A stretch of DNA of 64,000 nt from NCBI RefSeq assembly GCF_029867415.1, contig NC_081184.1, positions 74,684,364-74,748,363 of the forward strand, in the 5' to 3' direction. Positions within the stretch are counted from its first letter, which is position 1. Each line of letters opens with the position of its first letter. Origin of the DNA: Vicia villosa. Taxonomy: Eukaryota > Streptophyta > Magnoliopsida > Fabales > Fabaceae. A program made the translations under genes and the position numbers. Shown here piece by piece: positions 11,101 through 22,237 of this stretch. The notes under the pieces are model-generated. The model saw nothing but the letters and a program-made list of their open reading frames with translations, was not told the DNA's origin and searched no databases.

Positions 11101-11568
11101 GGGTATTCTGAAGTGACGAGGAAACCTGCGTTGATCTGCTTTTGAACTTCCTCTTTGATTTTCATGGCCATCTCCGGATGAGTTCTTCTTAATTTTTGCT
11201 TGTCCGGAGGGCATTCTGCTTTTAATGGCAAGTGATGCTCCACTATACTGGTATCCAACCCTGGCATATCTTGATAAGACCAAGCGAAGACATCTGAGAA
11301 TTCTTTGAGCAGTTGTATCAAACTCTCTCAGATCTCTGAACTGAGCGAAGCTCCAATCTTAACCTCTTTTCTGTTTCCATCGGAACCAAGGTTAATGATC
11401 TCTAGAGGCTCATTGTATGGCTGAATGGCCTCTTCCTTTTGTTGAAGTAATCGTGAAATTTCCTTTGATATTTATTCGTCTTCTTCTTCCTCTGCCTCGA
11501 ATACAGGAAACTCAAAGCTTGGAGAAGTCATACGGTCGTTCGTTTCAACGGGGTATTTTATGATTAAT
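8102..11568 (-). pseudogene. pol: Ogre A-1 pol: RT, two RNase H domains, integrase (broken)
   Basis: Second exon of the Ogre polyprotein, coding for the enzymes that copy and insert the element. In order: RT (about 11300-10560; YVDD at 10738-10749), a Gypsy RNase H in which the first catalytic Asp region reads YLTVLEDS and looks degenerate, an archaeal-type RNase H (LIFDGAVN, NNEAEYEA, YGDSALV, LADALA: all four acidic sites present), then integrase with an HHCC zinc finger and DDE residues (GIDMIG, IITDNG, NGAVEA). Damage: a TAA and a TGA near the exon start, a one-base frameshift near 10548, and CAA to TAA at 9578-9580 compared with A-2. The listed start is the predicted splice acceptor, not an ATG. 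Confidence 0.93.
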
Positions 11569-11899
11569 CTGCATATGTGTGATAAGTTTTATTTAGACAA
11601 TGAGGGAAGACTCGGTGTATGCAGTTAATGATATTTTGATGTTTTTTAGGGGTGTTTTTTTTAGGATTACCAATTTCCGAAAAAAAAAGAAAAGGAAAAA
11701 ACTAACGACGGAACAAAATGACATTTTTATTTATTGACAGTCATTTCTTGAAACAAAGACCCTATAAAACAAAACTCTATTGCTTTGGGCGAAGCAAAGA
11801 GGGACATTTTCCTAAGAAATAGTAAAATGCAAAGCCCTATGAAACATCTCTTCACCCTGGGCTATGGTGAGAGGACAAAATAACAGTGAAAGTCCCTAC
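11569..11899 (-). other. Predicted intron between protease and RT, A-1
   Basis: On the minus strand a GT donor (CCTAA|GTAGGG) at 11899 and an AG acceptor (CATATGCAG|ATTAATC) at 11569 would remove 331 nt. The joined codon is AA+A, so the gag-protease frame runs into the pol frame (phase 2). The stop codon ending the unspliced gag-protease frame (11896-11898) lies just inside the intron. A protease-RT intron is a known Ogre trait; these exact sites are inferred from frame and consensus. Confidence 0.6.
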
Positions 11900-14800
11900 T
11901 TAGGAGTGCGAACAACAGTTGTAACTTCAACAGCTGTCCAATAGTGGCGAACCCCATTGTGCACTAGGTAATCTGGAACCTTAGGCTTAAGCTGGCCTGT
12001 GGTAGGTCTTGATTTACCAACCACTGTCTTTGCAACACTCAGACGATCTTCTCCTACTTCAGCAGACTGAGCAGTGTGAGCATACCCATTTCCAAGTGGA
12101 GTATGTCGGTTTTTCTTTTGAGGAAACTTCCAATCTTCTGAATGGAGAGACTCGTTGTCGGAGACACTTTCGAGATCGTCCTCTTCTGTATTTTGGTCTT
12201 GCTCTTCTCCCAAGATGGCATTGACTAGATATGTGAACTCTAGATCCGTAGCCTCGGAAGGTGACTTGGGGATATAATCCTCAATGATGATTTCACCAGT
12301 CGATGATGATGAATAGCAAGGGTTATACATCTCTTTTGGCAGAGAGAGGTACTCAAAATCACTGTTCCATCCAGTTGGAACAATGTCTTCAAGAGAGATT
12401 CTTGAACTTTCAGGAGCGGAGTATTTCACCATGTAGTCGAATTTTCCGCTTGGTTATCCTAATGTGTCCCACGTCTCTTCGGGGATAGGAGGAACTTCTT
12501 CCGATGAACCATGACTTCTGGTGGTGAAGCTGTTAGTAACTTCATCACTGCTTGGTTGAGTCTTACTTTTAGATCCTTTAGTCGGATAACAGCAAGGTGA
12601 ATCAGACTCTGATATGGAGATGTATCCTGCTTCGTTAAGATAGGATAGCCATTCCTCTTCATCAGTGTTTTCTGTACCGATGGTATTGACTGTTTGTTGA
12701 ACAAGTTGAAGAAAACCTCCACTGCAGAAAGTTTCTTGAATAGGGAGAACTACCTCAATCCCTAGAATAGCTTTTGATGATGTTGGAAAGAATCCAATTC
12801 CTGTTCTGTTCTTGTTGTTGGTAGGAATATTAATGTGCCCCCAACCACTGGTAGTGCCATCCTTTACAACTTGGATTGCATCTTTGTATGAAGAGATAGA
12901 CGCTGCTTTCTCCTTTCCTTTGTCCAAGGAAAGTGCTTGGAATTTAGTTCCAACAACTTCTTTTGGTTCTATGTCGGAGAATGATGACAGGTTGCTGACG
13001 ATCAGAGCTCGTTCTCCACATACGGTTACCAATTTGTCATTTCTTATGAACTTCAGTTTCTGATGAAGTGTTGAAGTAATTGCCCCAGCCTCATGAATCC
13101 ATGGGCGACCTAGCAAACAACTGTATTGTGCTGGAATATCCATAACTTGGAAAGTGATTTTGAACGTCTGAGGTCCAATAGTTATGGGAAGATCCACTTC
13201 TCCGAAAACTGACTTTCTTGATCCATCAAATGCTTTGACGATGACATGACTTTTTCTTAGAGGGTAATCTTCGAAGGATAATCTTGATAATGTTGATTTA
13301 GGCATGACATTGAGAGAGGATCCGTTGTCTATTAGGACTCCTGTGAGTATATCACCCATGCAGCTAACTGAGATGTGAAGTGGAAGATTGTGGTCTACTC
13401 CTTCTTCAGGAAGATCTTCGTCACAGAAACTTAGGTTAGTTCCGGCGGAGATGTTGGCAACGATGTTGTTGAATTGGCTTATAGTAACACTAGGTTCTAC
13501 AAAAGCTTGTTCCAAAACTTTCTGTAGAGCTTCCCTATGAGCTTTAAAACTCAATAGCAGGGAAAGAACAGAAATCCTAGACGGAGTATGTAGTAATTGA
13601 TCTACAATGTTGTATTCACTCCTCTGGATTAACTTCAAGATCTCATCATTTTCTTTCGCTTGAACAACATTGGTCGGATGATTGTCTTGCCTATGTGGTA
13701 CTTCCTCCGAAGGTTTCTCCACATTTTCTGTTGTTCTATTGAAGACTCGTCCACTTCTGGTGACTCGACTAATGTCAGCAATGTTGACAACAGACGGTAA
13801 TGGTATTTCCTTACCATTTTCAATGAATGTAGCATTGTACTTGTATGGTATAGCCTTGTTGGACTCATACGGTACAGGACCTGGTAAGTAGATGACTAGT
13901 GGAGCAATTGCTGTCTTCCTGCTATCATACTTAACTTGCATTGGTTTAACTTGATTAATTTGAGGAGATACGGTAAAGACTTCATCATCTTCTCTGTTGG
14001 CAAGAACAGTAATGGTATTGTCATCCATCAGCTTTTGAATGTCGTTGCGAACACGCAAACATCCCTGTGAATTTCTTCGACAAATTCTGCATCTACTGTA
14101 AGCGTGGAAATCTGTTCCAAAGTAGGCAAGTCCATTTAAAGTTTTATGGAACCTGACTACCGATCCTTCAAGATCTTCAACTTTGTAGATTTTGTATTCT
14201 CCTGGACATCCTTGAACCATGTTGATGTCATGTTCAGTTCTGACTCGGATATGTTGAATCCATCCTAAGTCCATTTGTTCTTGTAATGCAGCTTGAACTA
14301 CGACACATCCTTGATTATTATTTGGACAAATATCGCATGTGAAGTAGTTGTGAGGTGGTACATGGCTGTACCCAGCTTGTTTAGCGTGCATCTTGACAAG
14401 ATTTTCCCCTATCTGACGAATGTCGTAGATTTGAATGACGTTAGGGTGCTGATCTATCAGATTCACTGAAGCTTCTTTATGCCGCGGCAAAGGATTTTCT
14501 TGGACGTTTGGACTAGTATCTTTGAAGGATAGCATTCCGCTCTTCACTAATCGTTGGACGTCAATCTTGAAAGGGAAATAATTCTCAATATTGTGACCTA
14601 GTGCCCCCTGATAATAGGGACAAGATTGGTCAACCTTATACCATGGTGAGGAACTGTTTGTAGGATTTGGGGGACTTCTTGTCTGAATGAGTCCTTTTTC
14701 CAGTAATGTTGGAAACAATTCCGCATACGGCATTGGTACGGGGTCAAAGGCAGGATACCTTGGAGCCCGATTGTTGTAATTTGGAGGTCGAACCTGCTGC

Positions 14801-16097
14801 TGAGGTTGCTGCGACCTTTGTTGAATTTGTTGTTGCGGGACCTGAGGTTGATAAGCTGGCGCTGAGTTAACAACCAGAGTTATTGCTGCAACTTGAGGTT
14901 GGAATTTCTTCTTGATTTTGTGCAAGACATTGCTGACATCTTGACTCTTTTTCTTCTGGAAAGAACTTCCATACCTCCTTGGACCAATAGAAGATTCTGG
15001 TTCTTTGTTCAAGCGTCCTTCCCGAACTGCTTCTTCTAAACGTACACCCATGTTTACCATCTCGGTAAAGTCACTTGGTGCACTTGCAACCATTCGTCCG
15101 TAGTAAAATGGACTCAAAGTTTTGAGATAGATTTTTGTCATTTCTTTCTCTTCAAGTGGTGGACAAATTTGAGCAGCAACTTCACGCCATCTCTGAGCGT
15201 ATTCCTTGAAGCTTTCTCTATCCTTTTGAGTCATGGCCCGAACGGAGTTGATCTCTGTCGGGAGCCATATCCAGATTGTACTTATACTGTTTGACGAAGG
15301 CCTCTCCGAGGTCTCGAAAAGTATGAATCTCTGAACTGTCCAAGTTCATGTACCATTTGAGTGCAGCCCCAGTCAGGCTGTCTTGAAAATAATGAATGAG
15401 TAATTGTTGATTGTCAGTCTGAGTTGACATTCTTCGAGCGTACATCACGAGATGACTTTGTGGGCATGAATTCCCTTTGTACTTCTCGAAATCTGGTACT
15501 TTGAATTTGTGAGGAATCTTAACATTTGGAACTAGACAGAGGTCTGCAGCATTCTTTCCAAATAGATCTTGTCCTCGAAGAGTCTTGAGTTCCTTCTGCA
15601 TTTGCAGAAATTGTTCCTGGAACTCGTCCAATCTTTCATACACGCCAGCATCCTCACTTGGAGCGTGATGATATACTTGTCCGCCCGGTGGAGGAAAAGT
15701 ATGCATAATCGGTCGTGGTGAAGCCATGACAGCAGATCTTGGAATCTCAACATTCTGTTGTGCGAAACCCATTGCCGTTGCTCTTGGAACTTCAATTTCC
15801 AGAGGTTTGTAACCCTCCGGTGGACGCATATCCATGGTGACTTTTGGAGCTTCAGAAGCTGGAGGTATGTACTCTTCTGGAATAAAGTTATACGACATGC
15901 CCCAAGGTCGATCAGGCGGCATGGTAATCTGAGGAATAGGAGTAGAAACAATCTCGGAAACCACAGTCCTTTGCGGTTCTTCTGGCGTTGGTCGATTCTG
16001 CGCAACTACCAGGGCTTCTACCATACTATTGAGTCTTTCAATAGAGAGTATTAATCTCTTCTCTGAGTTCTTCATTCTCTTGCTCAAAGTCTTCCAT
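11900..16097 (-). pseudogene. gag-pro: Ogre A-1 gag-protease (broken)
   Basis: Starts at ATG 16097 (minus) with an acidic, coiled-coil-like N-terminus (MEDFEQENEELREE), then shifts frame near 16050 and again near 15225. A Retrotrans_gag-type domain follows (WYMNLDSSEIHTFRDLGEAF, then SFKEYAQRWREVAAQ). The zinc knuckle is degenerate: CPYYQ...GHNIENY has Tyr where His and Cys are expected. The aspartic protease motif is LIDNGSSLNVMP. A nonsense TAA at 12454-12456 replaces the Glu of WDTLGEPSG seen in copy B. The last 179 codons (12432-11900) stay in frame after that stop. Confidence 0.9.
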
Positions 16098-16387
16098 TCT
16101 TTTCTTGCGACTTGAACGAGTGTTGTATGGATGAGACAGCTTAAAAGTCTTGGTTCACCTCCTTCTCCTCCTCTCTTTCTGGAGAAAGGAAAGTGACTAT
16201 TAGATCCGCGACAATTCTCGTGTCAGTGCGTACAGCTAAAGTGATGTATGATATGCAATTAAGTTATTATTTTTCAAGGAAACACCATAATTACGTTATG
16301 AAACATCAAACTTTTATTAATTAAGCGAAAATGCCGTTTTTACACACTTTAAAAAAGAGAAATACAGAGAAACTGAGAGAAAGGACT
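16098..16387 (-). other. ORF1-gag spacer of A-1
   Basis: Untranslated spacer between the ORF1 stop and the gag ATG, corresponding to 23582-23880 in copy B. It lacks the CATTGCATACA repeats of copy B. Nothing else recognised. Confidence 0.6.
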
Positions 16388-16824
16388 CTAAAACTTTGAC
16401 GAAGAGCCGACTTCACGTTCTAACATCTTCTTCTGTTTCTTGAGCTGAGTGTTTTCTGACGTGAGCTGATCGATGATCCAGGAAGCAGGAGGGATATGAT
16501 GAGAAAGTGATGATTGTGTCACTTGTCGATCGAGTACTTCAAGTAACTCATCCTTCCTTATTAGGATGTTTTGAATCTCAACATTTTCCGTGTTGACGAT
16601 TCGATACTTGTTTCTCCAAGCATTCCTTTCTTGGCATACCTTGTTTAATGCCGCTTGTAACTTTTCAACATCGGTGGAGAAAAGGTAAATTGGTTCCCTT
16701 AGGGGAATAGGTTCTTGATGTTGATATGGAATCCTGAGCTTGGATGCTCTGACGCGTACCCATTGAAGGTAATGATCCAGAGAGATGCAAAGATGTTTTC
16801 CTAACAATCTTCTCCCTTTGCTGT
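16388..16824 (-). pseudogene. Ogre A-1 ORF1, C-terminal fragment
   Basis: The C-terminal ~145 residues of Ogre ORF1. The segment LGKHLCISLDHYLQWVRVRA aligns with LGQWNSIPMELYLRWVRTHA of copy B, and both continue into a Leu/Glu/Lys-rich coiled coil before the stop. The N-terminal two-thirds are absent: at 16825 copy B's LTR begins, so ORF1 was split by that insertion. The first residues of the apparent longer frame come from copy B's LTR and are not native. Function of ORF1 is unknown. Confidence 0.85.
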
Positions 16825-17342
16825 TGTTATACCCCAAAATTTGCCCACTTCTTTTTTCAGGAAAGTTTCAATATGAAAATTAAGAGTCTCATATAAACAT
16901 GGATTTTTTCAAAATATCCTGACATATGAAGAACTTGGTTTTCAGAATTTTTCTTACACAGTAACTTGGCTTACAGTGGAATTTATTCTTACGCAAACGC
17001 CAAATACTGTTCTTTACTTCACAAATACTATTTATTTATTTTACAGATAAATAGTACTAACACAGTTCATGCAGGGTTAAATCTTTTTGCAGGCGCAAAA
17101 GCAGGAAACTCACACTGTACTGGTAACAATTGTTTTTGTTTTCCCACTAACTTTTGTGCTATATTCCATTATTTTCAAAATCTTTTCAAATCTATCCTTT
17201 CAAATTCAAATCTCAACTTTATTCTATCCATCTCTCTTTTCCCAACAATACCTTACACTTTCTTTCAAATCTCACTACCACTCAAATTTCCTTTTGTACG
17301 GAATCACATCATTCCCCAACGTCTCTTTCCTTCTTTCCATTC

Positions 17343-17350
17343 TATAAATA
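17343..17350 (+). promoter_or_regulatory. TATA box of B 5' LTR
   Basis: TATAAATA in CTATAAATACTTCTC. No ATG lies between it and the ATG at 17445, so that ATG should be the first start codon of a transcript begun about 30 nt downstream. The same box is at 32879-32886 in the 3' LTR. Confidence 0.65.
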
Positions 17351-17444
17351 CTTCTCATTCTTCCATAAAATCTCACATCAAATTCTAAATCATCTTTCAA
17401 ATTTCTACTTCATCATCCATTTTCTTTCTTCTTTCCTAGCAAGA

Positions 17445-17612
17445 ATGGCAAAATGGATAGAGACACTGTTTCTTACAGTCATCACCATTGCTACGGTGAT
17501 CATGACTTTCTTCTGCCTACACAGTCCTGAGAAGTGTGGACCTGCAATGGTTGCATTCCCAATCCTCTACATGTTATTGATCATAGCATGGTTCATCAAC
17601 CGTCATTTTTAA
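17445..17612 (+). CDS. 55-residue two-helix membrane microprotein in LTR
   Basis: A short ORF inside the 5' LTR of copy B. The peptide starts MAKWIETLFL and ends AWFINRHF. Two hydrophobic stretches, residues about 8-25 and 34-51, are separated by a polar turn with SPEKCGP, so a hairpin of two membrane helices is likely; Cys occurs at about residues 24 and 31. The start context (AAGAATGG: purine at -3, G at +4) is strong. It is the first ATG after the TATA box, about 95 nt away. The 3' LTR copy (32981-33148) encodes an identical peptide although flanking bases differ. I recognise no family. It could be an upstream ORF that controls translation, a real small membrane protein, or a captured cellular exon. 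No experimental support is visible. Confidence 0.55.
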   Translation: MAKWIETLFLTVITIATVIMTFFCLHSPEKCGPAMVAFPILYMLLIIAWFINRHF

Positions 17613-18220
17613 AGTTTGCCGTGTTTCTTATTTTCTTAAACGTACCGTCTATTCGTCGTACTGTTCAATAGTATGTAATATTTATACTGTCAGTATTAAA
17701 TGTTGTACTATTTGTCATAATATTGCTTAATTACTAAGATAATATTTTGTGTGTTTCTGCCAGTCAAATATTTCTATTTCTGTGCATTTAACAATTTTCA
17801 GGTTATTATCGGTAATTTTACCCGCATACTGTAAATATCTGTTATTATGTTTCTGTTTTCTAACAAGTCATGTAAATAAATTTTTCATGCTTCACATATA
17901 ACAAAAACAAAAATAACAACAAAAAAAAAAAAAAAGAAAATTAACTTTGACGGTTGATTTTTCACTTTAACTGCTGCTTCAGTACACGAACAGTCGGTTG
18001 ACAGACAAACTGCAGACAGTACAATTCACAGTGATTTGTACAATCAATCAAATCAATCATTCACAATTCAAATTTCCAAGATTTTTGTGTTAGAAGTCTT
18101 CTGAATATCACATGATTAGCAGAAACTCAACACTGCACAAAAATCAGGTACGCTTAACTGCCTCCTATACAGACAGTCCCTAATCAGGGTTTTTCTTGTT
18201 TTAACAGGAGCAACAAGTTT

Positions 18221-21200
18221 TGAGAGCTCAAATGGATTTCATATACATCCATACATCTCAAAGTACCATCATACAAATTTTCAAACTTCAATTCACTCAG
18301 ACGCACCGTCAGCAGCTCAAACAGTCAACAGACGACCCGTTTGACCAAAAAAGTCAACTGACAGTCAAAAATGAAATTTTTTGTCAAAGTCCATATTTTG
18401 TCAAAGGATTCAACATTTGATCATTGGATGATCACAATTCATCAAGGAAAGATCAAAAATCAACAAAACCCTAAGATTCAAAATTAGGGTTTTTGCCTGA
18501 AAAGTCAACTCAACTTTGATTGATCATAACTCTCTCATCCTTCATCCAAAAAATGTCAACCAAAGCTCATTTTGAAGGAAATTCAATTATCTTTCAAATG
18601 CAATTGATCCCATGGTCATAGCATTCACCATTTGAAAAATATGGCCAAAGACATTACAGGTCATTTTCAAAGTCAACAAAAAGACACTTTTTTCAAATGG
18701 ACACACAAGGAGAACCAAAAATCATTTTGATATGAGACCAAAGACATTGGTTAGAGGACTCTTTGAGGTTTCCAAAAAGTGCAAGATCTCCTTCATATGA
18801 CAAAAATTGAAGGATTTACACCTTGTTGAAGTTGGCTAAATTTTGGGAAAATGCATGAAATCAACATTGCTCAAAAATGTTTTTTTTCCCAAATGAGTCC
18901 AAGTTTTTATGGTCCAAACATCTTTGCCATGTTACTATGGGCCTCCCACGACCAAGACAAGGCCCACATCTTTATTGGCCATTTTTTGCATAATTTTATC
19001 TTACTTTAAGATTAAAATTAAAAGGAAAATGCATGGATAATGGTTGCTTGGCCTCCAAGTATGACTCACTTCAAGGAATCTTCATTTTTTCTGCAAGAAT
19101 TGAAGAGCAAGACAAGAGCATTGAATGGAGTCAAGCTTGGTCAACAATTCAAAGATTTTTAATATTTTAAAAATCAAACTTTCAACAAAGACAACAAAGC
19201 TTCTTAGCTTGAGTTCCAAGCAACTTTGGGCTATAAAAGAAGCATCATACTTCAGCAAAAGGGAGACACACGAAATATATCAAGGCATAGTCAAGAAACT
19301 CATCAAAATTCTCTCAAAATTCCATAACTTTGTAAAATTCAAATTTCATTCTCCAATCAATATTAATACAAATCAAGCTTTTTAATCATCTTCTCCAACA
19401 TCATAGAGTAAGATTAAACTCTTAATACAAGCACATGAGAGTCGTATAAGACATTCAAAGTTCTTCATGTACATATGCCTTTAATTTTCGTTTTCATATA
19501 TACAATTAATATCAATGTAAACTAACCATTCTATCATGCTCATAAGGTCCCATGTAGATGATCTGGGTCTTAACATGCCAACTCCCACGTGAAAATTAGC
19601 CTATACCATTAACCATTGAACATGAGTGTTCATACTTGAATCCTTTCGAATCCATAGTTACAAGGCTTGAATTGAAAAACTAACACCACCATCGTGTTCA
19701 GGAGACAATTTTAAGTCAGTCTGGGTCCTTTTCTTTTTCGTTCATGGCTGTTTTTTGTAGGTTTTCAAAAAGCATGGAAATCTGAAGGAAAATCCGCAGG
19801 AAATTCCATAAGTAAATCCGCAGCTAATTTCGCAGGTACCAAGGAAGAAGATGATGAATAGTGGCGCTGAAATTTTGACCGCTTGCGTGGCAATTTCTAA
19901 TCATCCCATTCGCTGGTCAAAAAACGTGGACCCCACGTTGAACCCTTGACTTCAGCATGATCACATGTTGAACCTCAAACCATGTGCATCATGTATCCAC
20001 GCATCTGGGCCTTTGATCTCCATCAGTTCTTCATCCAACGCGCCTGATCCAGCAATCCACACCATGGACTTTCAATCATGCCACACCAGATCATATCCTT
20101 TTTATATTTTCTATTTTTATTTTATTTTTATTGCAAAAATAATTAAAAATACTTAAAAAATTCCAAAAATTCCACAAAAAATATTTTAGACTTCTAAAAA
20201 TATATATTATTTTCTGAAATAAAAATATTTTATTTTTCTTCATAATTTCAATATTTTACATAATTAATTAGTATATGTTTATATATTTACTTTTTAATTA
20301 TTCTAACCAATCAAAAAATCATAAAAAAAATTGTTCTTTGTGTTAAATATTGTTTATATATCATAAACTAATTTTGTACATATTTAGGATAATTTTATCA
20401 TTAAGTTTTAATTATTTGTGTAATTATTTATATAATTATGTTTTGATTAACTTAAAATATCCAAAAACAAATTTCAAAAATTCCAAAAAAATTAGTTTTG
20501 TTCTAAAATCAATTAACAAACATTTTGTACATATTTTTAAACTTATTTGCTAGGTTTAATCATATTTCCATCTTTTCTTTATTTTAAATTAATTAATAAT
20601 GCATTAATTATATTTAAAATAAATCACAAAAATACAAAAATATGCCTTTTATTTCTTGCAATTTAAAATTCCTAGATAAATGTATAGGATGTCAAATTCA
20701 TGTAAATAGGCTAGTTTACATTTCCCGCACAATCGATGTAATAGCGTAGATTTACTTTCTGCACTTTACATTTCCGCATTTTAATTTCCAGCACCCATAT
20801 AAACTGCGTGTATGTCAAAGATAAAACTGAACCGTCAGATCACTAACTTCAAAGATAAATATCTGAATTCAATCACAATCACATTTGCACCTCCTAGGGT
20901 AACCCCTTTTCACTCTTTTCAAAATCAAAGTTACATTTCTACTGTTTCAAGTACAAAATCGAACCTTTTGTTTATATCCGACGAATGGATAGATTTTTAA
21001 AGGGAACAAGGATAAAGACCTCCTAACTCAGGGTAGACCTCCTAGTTTGCTTGCTCAAAATCAAAACAAACAAAATTCTCATACACTGTTGTTTTTTAAA
21101 ACGAATTTTCCAAAAGACAATATTTTGTATACATCCAAACACGGATCATTACAAAATTAATGATCTTTTCAAAACATCTTTCGAAAGATAAACAAGCATT

Positions 21201-21567
21201 TGTATATATCCGCACAAGGATCATTACAAATTCTATTTGCAAAGGTATTTCAAAAACACAGGTAAAGCATTCCGAATCAATTGAAAAGTAAAGCAAATGA
21301 GCTAAGCAAACTAAAGAGCCCATGGATAACCATGGATACAAAGGGTGCTAACACCTTCCCTTTGTATAACCTACCCCCTTACCCAGAATCTCTCAAAGGT
21401 CTTTTTTCTGTTTCTTTTATAAACCTTTCCTTCATTGGATAAAATAAAAGGTCGGTGGCGACTCTGTAAACTTTTTCAAAAGTGACGCGAAAGCGTCCGA
21501 TCGACAAAAAAGAGTCAGTTCACGTATCCCACCCACGGAGGGGTATGGCCCGAAAGGACGATCCACA
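18221..21567 (+). other. LTR B remainder, no coding region
   Basis: LTR sequence with repeated GTCAAC/TTGACTTT-type blocks, short AT-rich frames and the 3' LTR end. The predicted short frames (18220-18420, 19125-19385, 20350-20553 and others) have no recognisable domain. 18220-18420 is conserved in the other LTR only because the LTRs are near-identical. Confidence 0.6.
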
Positions 21568-21571
21568 GAAC

Positions 21572-21589
21572 TGGCGACTCTGCTGGGGA
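21572..21589 (+). promoter_or_regulatory. Primer binding site of Ogre B
   Basis: TGGCGACTCTGCTGGGGA begins with TGG, the complement of a tRNA CCA end, four bases after the LTR. Ogre elements are described as using tRNA-Arg; I could not check the tRNA here. Confidence 0.75.
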
Positions 21590-22237
21590 ATACAAATTCA
21601 AAATGTTTTCAAAAGGGGTTACCTTTAGAGTATAGATCATTTCGATGTTTTCAATTGTTTGATCTGATTGCTTTACTTTTCACAGGTTTGCTTGGGTACT
21701 TTGCTTGTGTGAAAGATTCTAACCCGAATCTCGAGATACCTTAAGTATATGACAATAGACCAAGGAAACTGTACGGCATGTACCGATACGGTTGATCTGG
21801 TAGTCATCGTTAGTGTGATACTTTGGTTTATACTGATGTCCCTTGAAAGCGATCAAGGAGTATATTAGGCTTCCGAAGTGTCATTAACACTAATTTGTCT
21901 TAGAACCTTTTAGTTGAACTTGACTTGTGGCCTATTAAGTGGCTAGCTTTGAAATTGATCGAAGCTAGTTATCCTCGAGGAATATTCTTGATCGGCCGTC
22001 CGAGCGCCGTATTGAGATGTTGTCTCCAAGGATCATAGAACCCGAATACTATTCTAGGACAGGTTTTCAACCAACTCAACTTCAGAGGGGAGGGTATCAC
22101 CTATCAACCTCATGCAAGCCTTAAACCTAAGGCTATTGTTTGATTTGTTTTTGTGTGCCACATGTTTGCATCATAAACACATCATTTTTCACTACACATT
22201 TCAAGGATCAAAGAGTTTACTTTTGTTTTTGCAGGTA
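21590..22237 (+). other. Leader of Ogre B
   Basis: Untranslated leader between the PBS and ORF1. Its last bases, TTTGTTTTTGCAG|GTAATG, look like a splice acceptor just before the ORF1 ATG, so a leader intron is possible but unproven. No other feature seen. Confidence 0.55.

Larger units (their letters stand above)
2276..16824 (-). mobile_element. Ogre (Ty3/Gypsy Tat) copy A-1, incomplete
   Basis: Minus-strand order, right to left: ORF1 C-terminus, gag-protease, intron, RT, RNase H pair, integrase, triple stem-loop, hairpin array, 77-bp tandem repeats, PPT, 3' LTR. Its 5' portion is missing because copy B begins at 16825 inside ORF1, and its 3' LTR is cut at 2275 by another LTR. Coding regions carry frameshifts near 16050, 15225 and 10548 and nonsense codons at 12454, 9578 and in the second pol exon, so it is dead. 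It shares its LTR start, 77-bp repeat and very similar pol with copy A-2 at 34568-45245. Confidence 0.93.
16825..21567 (+). repeat. 5' LTR of Ogre B (4743 bp)
   Basis: Begins TGTTATACCCC and ends GATCCACA four bases before the PBS. Its first 2.1 kb repeats at 32362-34467. It contains a TATA box (17343), a 55-codon membrane microprotein ORF (17445-17612), a long AT-rich middle (about 20100-20700) and a 3' part with GGTGGCGACTCTG near 21450, which echoes the PBS. The exact last base is chosen by the CA rule and PBS position. Confidence 0.88.

Noticed and set aside
18220..18420. 66-codon frame conserved in both B LTRs (also 33760-33960)
   Set aside because: Unlike the 55-codon ORF it has no promoter-proximal position, no clear start context and no structured peptide; LTR identity alone explains it.
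22112..22237. Upstream extension of Ogre B ORF1
   Set aside because: Hydrophobic leader-encoded residues directly followed by a splice-like CAG; the conserved protein starts at MAPATRDY.
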